Position numbers and translations under genes: made by a program
Notes under the pieces: model-generated
The model's input: only the letters and a program-made list of their open reading frames with translations
Databases searched by the model: none
Told to the model about the DNA's origin: nothing
Source of the DNA: an uncultured Flavobacteriales bacterium
Lineage (GTDB): Bacteria; Bacteroidota; Bacteroidia; Flavobacteriales_D; Sanyastnellaceae
Reading direction: 5' to 3'
Length of the DNA: 12,444 bases
Assembly (NCBI GenBank): GCA_937967465.1
Contig: CALBSW010000027.1
Location: forward strand, 1-12,444
Part shown: piece after piece, positions 7,141-12,444 of the stretch
How positions within the stretch are numbered: position 1 is the first letter of the stretch
How the letters are laid out: each line of letters begins with the position of its first letter

Positions 7141-8618
7141 AGGCTGTAGTTCGGGGCCTCGCGCGAGATCATGACGTCGTGCGGGTGGCTCTCCTTGACG
7201 CCGGCAGAGGTGATGCGGACGAACTTGGCGCCGTGCAGGGCCGGGATGTCCTTGGCCCCCACATAGCCCATGCCGGCACGCAGGCCGCCAATGACTTGGT
7301 ACATGACCTCCTGGACCGTGCCCTTGTAGGGAACGCGGCCGGAAATGCCCTCGGGGACGAGCTTCTTGAGGTCGTCCTCGGCATCTTGGAAGTAGCGGTC
7401 CTTGGAGCCCTTCTGCATGGCCTCGAGGCTGCCCATTCCGCGGTAGCTCTTGAAGCGGCGCCCTTCGTAGATGATGGTTTCACCTGGGCTTTCCTCAGTG
7501 CCAGCGAGCATGCTGCCCACCATCACGGAGTGTCCGCCACCGGCCAACGCCTTGGCGATGTCGCCCGTGTACCGGATGCCGCCGTCAGCGATGAGCGGCA
7601 CGTCGGTGCCGGCCAAGGCTTCCGCCACGGCCATGACCGCACCCAACTGCGGAACGCCCACACCGGCGATGACCCGCGTGGTGCAAATGGAGCCGGGGCC
7701 GATGCCCACCTTCACACCATCAGCGCCCGCTTCGACGAGCGCCTTGGCAGCTTCCCCCGTGGCGATGTTGCCGCACACGATGTCGGTGTCGGGGTAGGCC
7801 TTCTTGACGTGGGCCAACATCTCGATGACCCCGCGGCTGTGGCCATGGGCCGTATCGATGATGAGCGCATCCACACCGGCATCGACCAGCGCCTCCACCC
7901 GCTCCATGGTGTCGCCTGTCACGCCCACAGCAGCAGCACAGCGCAGGCGGCCGAACTTGTCCTTGCAGGCGTTGGGGTACTCCTGCAGTTTGATGATGTC
8001 GCGGTAGGTGATCAGGCCCACGAGTTTGCCCTCGGCGTCGACCACGGGCAGCTTCTCAATCTTCTTGTCGCGGAGGATTTCCTCGGCGCGCTTGAGGTCC
8101 GTTCCGTTGGGCGTGGTGACCAGTTGGTCCGCCGTCATGACCTCCGCAATGGGACGGGCCATGTCGCCTTCGAATCGCAGGTCGCGGTTGGTCACGATGC
8201 CCTTGAGGAAGCCGGCGTCGTCCACGACGGGGATGCCGCCAATGCGGTGCTCCGCCATGATGTGGTGTGCGTCGCCCACAACCGCGTCCACCGGAAGGGT
8301 GATGGGGTCCTGGATCATGCCGCTTTCGCTGCGCTTCACCTTGCGCACCTGGGCGGCTTGCGCCGCGATGGTCATGTTCTTGTGAATGACGGCAATGCCG
8401 CCTTGGCGGGCCATGGCGATGGCCATGCCGGCTTCGCTTACCGTGTCCATGGCCGCGGCCACCACCGGGACGTTGAGGACGATGTTGCGGGAGAACCGGC
8501 TGCGGAGATCGGTGTCGCGCGGAAGCACTTCGCTGTAGGCCGGGACGAGCAGGACGTCGTCATACGTGAGGCCTTCTCCGATGAACTTGGGGCTGTGGTG
8601 GGGCGTGTCGGCGGTCAT
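7134..8618 (-). CDS. guaB: Inosine-5'-monophosphate dehydrogenase
   Basis: This 494-aa cytoplasmic enzyme oxidises IMP to XMP with NAD+, the committed step of guanine nucleotide synthesis. It opens with LTYDDVLLVPAYSEVLP. Two CBS domains are inserted at about 100-220 (ending near LVGLITYRDI), and IIDTAHGHS follows. The active-site loop GPGSICTTRV carries the catalytic Cys312. The mobile flap YRGMGSLEAMQKGSKDRYF (392-410) has the Arg408-Tyr409 pair 96 residues after the Cys, the same spacing as I recall for E. coli GuaB. The C-terminus FVRITSAGVKESHPHDV is typical. I chose ATG 8618 rather than an in-frame ATG at 8666, because the latter lies upstream of the predicted -7 promoter box and adds 16 residues unlike the family. 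It converges on the EPS operon but is a housekeeping gene. Confidence 0.97.
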   Translation of the reverse strand: MTADTPHHSPKFIGEGLTYDDVLLVPAYSEVLPRDTDLRSRFSRNIVLNVPVVAAAMDTVSEAGMAIAMARQGGIAVIHKNMTIAAQAAQVRKVKRSESGMIQDPITLPVDAVVGDAHHIMAEHRIGGIPVVDDAGFLKGIVTNRDLRFEGDMARPIAEVMTADQLVTTPNGTDLKRAEEILRDKKIEKLPVVDAEGKLVGLITYRDIIKLQEYPNACKDKFGRLRCAAAVGVTGDTMERVEALVDAGVDALIIDTAHGHSRGVIEMLAHVKKAYPDTDIVCGNIATGEAAKALVEAGADGVKVGIGPGSICTTRVIAGVGVPQLGAVMAVAEALAGTDVPLIADGGIRYTGDIAKALAGGGHSVMVGSMLAGTEESPGETIIYEGRRFKSYRGMGSLEAMQKGSKDRYFQDAEDDLKKLVPEGISGRVPYKGTVQEVMYQVIGGLRAGMGYVGAKDIPALHGAKFVRITSAGVKESHPHDVMISREAPNYSLR

Positions 8619-8639
8619 GTCGGGCGAATCGGGTGGGGT

Positions 8640-8652
8640 CCGGATATTCCGG
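8640..8652. promoter_or_regulatory. Small inverted repeat at the predicted guaB transcription start
   Basis: The arms CCGGA and TCCGG flank a 3-nt centre (TAT), directly next to the -7 box and covering the predicted start site. It could be a small operator or a 5' hairpin on the mRNA. The arms are only 5 bp long in GC-rich DNA, so chance is possible. Confidence 0.3.
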
Positions 8653-8682
8653 CAAAAGTAGCCCACAACTCGCTGGGTTCAA
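8653..8682 (-). promoter_or_regulatory. Bacteroidota-type guaB promoter (TTG-N19-TAnnTTTG)
   Basis: On the minus strand TTG (8682-8680) is followed by exactly 19 nt and then TACTTTTG (8660-8653), a full match to the -33/-7 consensus of the primary Bacteroidota sigma factor. Transcription would start near 8645-8649, giving a leader of about 30 nt before the ATG at 8618. It lies in the 86-nt gap between guaB and the upstream secreted-protein gene, so guaB should be its own transcription unit. Confidence 0.75.
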
Positions 8683-8704
8683 GGCCCCTTCGCACCCCGG
8701 TTTT

Positions 8705-10798
8705 TCACGGCCTGCGAACGACCTGCACGTGCCCCCGACGGGCCACCACCCGACCGGCGCCATCCTGGATGCGCAGGGTGTACGGGTAGAACGCCTCGGG
8801 CAACAGGGCCCCATCCTTCGTGCCGTCCCATGCGGCTTCCGGATCCTCGGTCGTCCAAATCAAGTCTCCCCAACGGGAGAAGACGTCCACGCGGTATTCG
8901 GTCACATCCGCAAAGGCGATGGACGGCTTCCAAGTGTTGTTGAATCCATTGTAGACCAACGCATTCGGGATCCACACCACGGGCGGCAGGGTGAGGCACA
9001 CCTCGTTGGACATGGAAGCCCACCCGCTGTCGGCTTGTTCTGCCCGCACGCGGTAACAGAATTCGCCCGGCGAATCGACCTGGTCTTCCAACTCGTCGTC
9101 GTAGCTCAGGTTGAACGGCCCGAAATCTTCGACCTCCTCCAGGGGCGATCCAAACTGGACACCGCGCAACAGCACATGTCGGCTGCGGGGCGCATCCCAC
9201 CCCTCGAACGCGGTCCACGACAGGGCGTTGGACAACCGGTCCTCCAACACCGTACCCGTCAGGTACACGGACTCCGCCACCGTGGTACCGAGCACGCTGT
9301 CTCCGCAAGCATTGACCACCTTGAGGTAATACCGGTACTGGCCCAATCCCCCTTCAATGGTGCTGTCCAACATCTGGATGGGGCCCCCGAGCGACCACGT
9401 GCTCGTGACGAATTCATAGTCGTCGTCATAGGGTTCGTTGCGCCACAACTCGTAGGTGTGGGGCTCGCTGGAGCTCGCGTCCACCTCCGCACGCAGCACG
9501 GCCACGGAATCGGTGACGATGCTGACTTCCGTCCACCGCATCCACTCCGGGCCTCCGGGGTAGGTGAACAGGACCTCCTGCACGTTGGACGACTGCGTCC
9601 AGGATTCCCCTTCCGCATGGGCCACCACCCGATAGCGGTAAAGGCTCCCGATGTTGGCCCCGGTGTGCTCGAAATAAGTCAATCCGCCGTCCACTTCGCC
9701 GAGCAGGAAGGGCCCGGATTCGATGCCGTCCTGTGTCAATTCAGACGCCCAGATCTCGTAGCGCTCCACCCCGGCAGGCCATTGGTAGACGGGGGACCAC
9801 TGCAAATCCGCGCGGTCCGTGCACTGGGTCCAGTCCACATCGAGGTAGCACGACGGGGCGCACGCGGGGTTGGCCGCACCGGGATCCGGCACACCGCCCA
9901 CGTAGCAGCTGTCGAAGGCCGCCACATTGTAGTACTCGATCGTGTTGGACGCCGCACTGAACGGGTTGGTCCAGCTCAAGACATTGGGATCCTCGATGGT
10001 GGCGAGCACCGTCTCGATGGACCCCGAACAGATGTAGATGATGTACCCCGCAACATCGGGTGCGTCGCTCGGCTCCCAAGACACCTCGGCGAGGCCGGAA
10101 ATGCTGTCGACATCGATGGCCACGATCTGCGGCGGCGGCGGATCGAGCTCGTCGGACACCAAGGTCGACGCCTCGTTGCTCTGATGGGTGCAGCCGGGGG
10201 TGCCAAACGGGCCGTCCTCCGTCAGCGTGACCCGATAGGTGACCATGCCGTCACACTGCGTCACCGGGAAGGTCGTGTTGGAGTTGCCGACGAGCCATGG
10301 GGCCGAAGCCACCTCCGTCCAAGAGCCGTCCGGCAGCAATTGCTCCACCGCATACGTGCCGCTGAATCCGGCCGGCGGGTTGAAATGGAACGGGCTGTTC
10401 CAAGCGAGGTCCACCGTACCGGGTACCAAGCCGGGCTCCAATTCGAGGTAGATGGAACACAGGGTGTCGGAGAGCCCGCTGAGCGGGGCTGTGCCATCGG
10501 TGGCCTGCAAGGTGAAGCAGAACTCTTGCGTCGTAGCGAGCAAGGTGTAGTTGGTGCCCGTGGGGTTGGCGGCCAGGTCCACATCGGTGGCGGGGAGGGA
10601 CGTCCAGTCCGGCGGAGGCAGCATCGGCGTGACGCTCATGGTCGTCGCACCGGGCGTGGTCACGGACCATCCGAGGTCCACCGTTCCGTCGTTTTGCACC
10701 TGAATGCAGGACCACTCCTGCGCCGACACGCGGGGCCAGGCGCCCAACGCAAGCAGGACCAAGGAAATCAGGGAAATGTGAAGCCGACCAGACATCAT
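8705..10798 (-). CDS. Secreted Fn3-like protein with T9SS type B (gliding motility-associated) C-terminal domain
   Basis: The 697-aa protein starts with a Sec signal peptide (hydrophobic ISLVLLALGAW core, likely cut near VSAQ at about 24-27). Residues 605-697 match the gliding-motility-associated C-terminal domain: WIPNALVYNG, then YRVDVFSRWGDLIW, AAWDG, FYPYTLRIQD and a basic end GHVQVVRRP. This domain is the type B signal for export by the type IX system and attachment or release at the cell surface. The body is a series of Fn3-like beta-sandwich modules, with recurring patterns such as VDLAWNSP, AEVSWEPSDAPDVAGYIIY, ADLQWSPVYQWPAGVERYEIW and SNALSWTAF. It has many cysteines and acidic residues and no enzyme motif. 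An adhesive or matrix role is plausible but not shown. The start is ATG 10798 (or 10795); the frame is open further upstream into the preceding gene, which would bury the signal peptide. Confidence 0.9.
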   Translation of the reverse strand: MMSGRLHISLISLVLLALGAWPRVSAQEWSCIQVQNDGTVDLGWSVTTPGATTMSVTPMLPPPDWTSLPATDVDLAANPTGTNYTLLATTQEFCFTLQATDGTAPLSGLSDTLCSIYLELEPGLVPGTVDLAWNSPFHFNPPAGFSGTYAVEQLLPDGSWTEVASAPWLVGNSNTTFPVTQCDGMVTYRVTLTEDGPFGTPGCTHQSNEASTLVSDELDPPPPQIVAIDVDSISGLAEVSWEPSDAPDVAGYIIYICSGSIETVLATIEDPNVLSWTNPFSAASNTIEYYNVAAFDSCYVGGVPDPGAANPACAPSCYLDVDWTQCTDRADLQWSPVYQWPAGVERYEIWASELTQDGIESGPFLLGEVDGGLTYFEHTGANIGSLYRYRVVAHAEGESWTQSSNVQEVLFTYPGGPEWMRWTEVSIVTDSVAVLRAEVDASSSEPHTYELWRNEPYDDDYEFVTSTWSLGGPIQMLDSTIEGGLGQYRYYLKVVNACGDSVLGTTVAESVYLTGTVLEDRLSNALSWTAFEGWDAPRSRHVLLRGVQFGSPLEEVEDFGPFNLSYDDELEDQVDSPGEFCYRVRAEQADSGWASMSNEVCLTLPPVVWIPNALVYNGFNNTWKPSIAFADVTEYRVDVFSRWGDLIWTTEDPEAAWDGTKDGALLPEAFYPYTLRIQDGAGRVVARRGHVQVVRRP

Positions 10799-10874
10799 CG
10801 CGGGTGCAAGTTGTACGCCACCGGCAAGGAAACGGTTGCCTTTGCGGATTGTTTTCCGAAGGAGGTCGGGGAAT
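10799..10874. other. Intergenic gap upstream of the T9SS-exported protein
   Basis: These 76 nt lie between the stop of the monooxygenase-like gene and the start of the secreted protein, both on the minus strand. A weak hairpin (GGCAA/TTGCC with an 8-nt loop, minus strand) is present without a T-run. No TAnnTTTG box is seen. Whether the two genes share a transcript cannot be decided from the sequence. Confidence 0.3.
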
Positions 10875-11867
10875 TCAGCCCAAAGCGTCCCAATGGAATC
10901 CCGGGGCCATGCCCGCCGTCCCAAAGGCCCGGTATTCGTCCACGAGCCGCTCGACCAGGGCGCCCGCACCCGGCAGGTCGTCCAACAGGGCGCTGACTTG
11001 TCCGATCTCGAGCTCGCCTTCCATCAAGTCGCCTTCGCGCATGCCCTTCTTGGCGCGCCCCCGGCCCAACAAGGCCCGCAGCGCCTCCACGTCGGCCCCG
11101 GCTTCCTCTGCCGCGGCCACCTGGTCGTAAAAGCTGCCCTCCGGACCGCGCAACAACCGGACGGGCGTGACGTCCTTCAGCATCAGCCGCGTCTCCCCCG
11201 CCCCAGCCTCGGCAATGCGCTGTTTGAAGGCGGCGTGCGCCGGGTTCTCCTGCGTCATGACGAACCGGCTGCCCATCTGGACGCCTGACGCACCCAGAGA
11301 CAGGGCGGCCAAGACAGAACGGGCATCGTGCAAACCGCCCGCGGCGATCACCGGCACGTCCACCGCGTCCACCACCTCCGGCACCAGGCACATCGTGGTG
11401 GTTTCCTCCCGGCCGTTGTGTCCCCCCGCCTCGAAGCCCTCGGCCACGACGGCATCCACCCCGGCCGCCTCCGCCTTGCGGGCGAAGGCCGCACTCGACA
11501 CGACGTGGATCACGGTGCAGCCCGCCGCTTTGAGGTGCGCGGTCCATGTGCGCGGGGACCCCGCACTCGTGAACACCACGGGCACTTGCTCCTCCGCGAT
11601 GGTCGCCATGTGTTCCTCCACGGCGGGATACAGCAGCGGGACATTCACGGCAAAGGCGCCCTTCCATTGGCCCTTGACCCGGCGCACCTCCTCCCGCAGC
11701 TCGTCCGGATACATCGAACCGGCACCCAGCGTCCCCAGTCCGCCAGCCTGCCCAACAGCCACTGCGAGGTCGGCCCCGGTGCACCAGACCATGCCCGCCT
11801 GGATGATGGGATGCCGGATGCCGAGCCGTTCACAGAGCGCCTGGGGATTGCGGGAGGTCTTTGCCAT
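10875..11867 (-). CDS. Nitronate monooxygenase / FabK-like FMN-dependent TIM-barrel enzyme
   Basis: The 330-aa protein belongs to the 2-nitropropane dioxygenase/nitronate monooxygenase family, FMN enzymes related to enoyl-ACP reductase FabK. It starts with LCERLGIRHPIIQAGMVWCTGADLAVAVGQAGGLGTLGAG (11-50), the conserved first beta strand and glycine turn. FMN-site motifs include FAVNVPLL (72-79), AEGFEAGGHNG (142-152) with the probable catalytic His150, VIAAGGLHDARS (173-184) and GVQMGSRFVMTQE (195-207). Nitronate monooxygenases oxidise alkyl nitronates such as propionate 3-nitronate. FabK reduces enoyl-ACP with NAD(P)H, and sequence alone does not separate them firmly here. The start is ATG 11867, which gives the family's N-terminus; the frame is open further upstream but overlaps the divergent gene. 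No neighbour points to a pathway. Confidence 0.88.
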   Translation of the reverse strand: MAKTSRNPQALCERLGIRHPIIQAGMVWCTGADLAVAVGQAGGLGTLGAGSMYPDELREEVRRVKGQWKGAFAVNVPLLYPAVEEHMATIAEEQVPVVFTSAGSPRTWTAHLKAAGCTVIHVVSSAAFARKAEAAGVDAVVAEGFEAGGHNGREETTTMCLVPEVVDAVDVPVIAAGGLHDARSVLAALSLGASGVQMGSRFVMTQENPAHAAFKQRIAEAGAGETRLMLKDVTPVRLLRGPEGSFYDQVAAAEEAGADVEALRALLGRGRAKKGMREGDLMEGELEIGQVSALLDDLPGAGALVERLVDEYRAFGTAGMAPGFHWDALG

Positions 11868-11964
11868 GCCGCAACATCGCACACAACGACGTAACCCTCG
11901 CCCCCTCGCTCGCGTATGGGCCTGGAGACGCACTGTTGACTTGTTCACATGTAGGAAGGGACTG
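11868..11964. other. Divergent intergenic region, monooxygenase / outer-membrane protein
   Basis: These 97 nt lie between two divergent starts and must contain or adjoin both promoters. A TTGAC at 11936-11940 (plus) has no matching -7 box. No exact TAnnTTTG is found on either strand. Nothing else is recognised. Confidence 0.35.
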
Positions 11965-12444
11965 ATGATGCCAAAACACACAGAATACACGAATCGAATC
12001 ACAGACATTGCTGCTGTGCGCTTGAGAAACATTCTGCTGGCCAGTCTGCTGTGGACCCTGACGCCCTCTTCCATGGAGGCGCAGGGCATCGAAGATTGGG
12101 ATGTGGGCTTCACCGCCGGCATGTCCAACTACATGGGCGACATCGGGGACGGCAAAGTCTCCCGCCGCGACTTCATTTGGGACTTGCAGGAATTGCGCAC
12201 GCGACCGGCGTTCAGCGTGTTTGTCCGCCGCAAAATCGACCGCGATGGCCTGTGGAATGCCCGCGTCGACTTCAGCCGCATCCACATTGCCGGCCACGAC
12301 AAAAGCACAGAATACGCCCCACGCCGCGGACGAAATCTGAATTTCCGCAACCACATGCAGGAGGTGTCCTTCCGCGTGGAACGTGATCTCTTCCAGACCC
12401 CCTTGGTCTGGGGCCGCCAACGCCGGGCCATGATGACCGTCCGC
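11965..12444 (+). CDS. DUF6089-like outer-membrane beta-barrel protein (5' part, runs off window)
   Basis: An open frame of 160 codons runs to the window edge without a stop. A hydrophobic stretch (NILLASLLWTLTPSS) followed by EAQG is a likely signal peptide. The mature start reads DVGFTAGMSNYMGDIGDGK, the barrel-entry motif of DUF6089 proteins. It continues with alternating strands (PAFSVFVRRKID, WNARVDFSRIHIAG), then RGRNLNFRNHMQEVSFRVERDLFQTPLVW, matching the family's RN-x-F-x-E-x-E region. Such proteins are predicted outer-membrane barrels of unknown role in Bacteroidota. The start is uncertain: ATG 11965 or 11968 gives an unusually long polar n-region (about 20 residues), whereas GTG 12016 would give a compact signal peptide beginning MRLRNILLAS. 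Confidence 0.75.
   Translation, partial: MMPKHTEYTNRITDIAAVRLRNILLASLLWTLTPSSMEAQGIEDWDVGFTAGMSNYMGDIGDGKVSRRDFIWDLQELRTRPAFSVFVRRKIDRDGLWNARVDFSRIHIAGHDKSTEYAPRRGRNLNFRNHMQEVSFRVERDLFQTPLVWGRQRRAMMTVR

Noticed and set aside
7179..8789. A 536-codon open frame on the plus strand opposite guaB
   Set aside because: It is the antisense shadow of guaB. The His/Val/Gly-rich composition has no domain pattern, and guaB is complete with its own promoter.
8633..10996. A 787-codon open frame on the plus strand opposite the T9SS cargo gene
   Set aside because: The minus strand encodes a signal peptide and a clear type B sorting domain in frame. The plus-strand frame gives a His/Arg/Gly-rich product without recognisable features.

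Overview
The window looks like chromosomal DNA from a GC-rich member of the Bacteroidota, probably in or near the Flavobacteriales. Three features support this: a protein with a type B type IX secretion (gliding-motility) C-terminal domain, a DUF6089-like outer-membrane barrel, and an exact Bacteroidota promoter (TTG-N19-TAnnTTTG) in front of guaB. Coding density is very high. No tRNA, rRNA, CRISPR array, insertion sequence or other mobile element is visible.

Layout. (1) 1-378, minus: a small secreted cysteine-rich protein, cut by the left edge, ending in a PIDGG-hydrophobic-RRRK tail that resembles a PID-CTERM/exosortase sorting signal. Its GC content (about 51%) is lower than that of the surrounding genes. 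(2) 431-7130, plus: a tight five-gene exopolysaccharide operon. It encodes a Wzc-like BY-kinase/chain-length co-polymerase with an extreme Tyr/Gly tail, an AsnB-type glutamine amidotransferase/synthetase, a GT4 glycosyltransferase, a WcaF-like hexapeptide acetyltransferase and a GT2 glycosyltransferase. Junctions are +5 nt, -14 nt, -4 nt and -4 nt, so the genes are almost certainly co-transcribed and translationally coupled. (3) 7134-8618, minus: guaB (IMP dehydrogenase), converging on the operon with 3 nt between stop codons inside a set of inverted repeats. (4) 8705-10798, minus: a 697-aa T9SS-exported protein with Fn3-like modules. (5) 10875-11867, minus: an FMN-dependent nitronate monooxygenase/FabK-like enzyme. 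(6) 11965-12444, plus: the N-terminal part of a DUF6089-like outer-membrane protein, cut by the right edge.

How they fit together. The operon holds regulation/chain-length control (BY-kinase), two sugar transferases and two decorating activities (acetylation and probable amidation). It has no initiating sugar-phosphate transferase, flippase, polymerase or outer-membrane export channel, so it must work with genes elsewhere. The divergent PID-CTERM-like gene next to an EPS operon that contains an AsnB homologue recalls the known link between exosortase sorting and exopolysaccharide loci. That is the most interesting reading of the window, but it is inference. The genes to the right of the operon are housekeeping or cell-surface genes with no evident functional tie to it.
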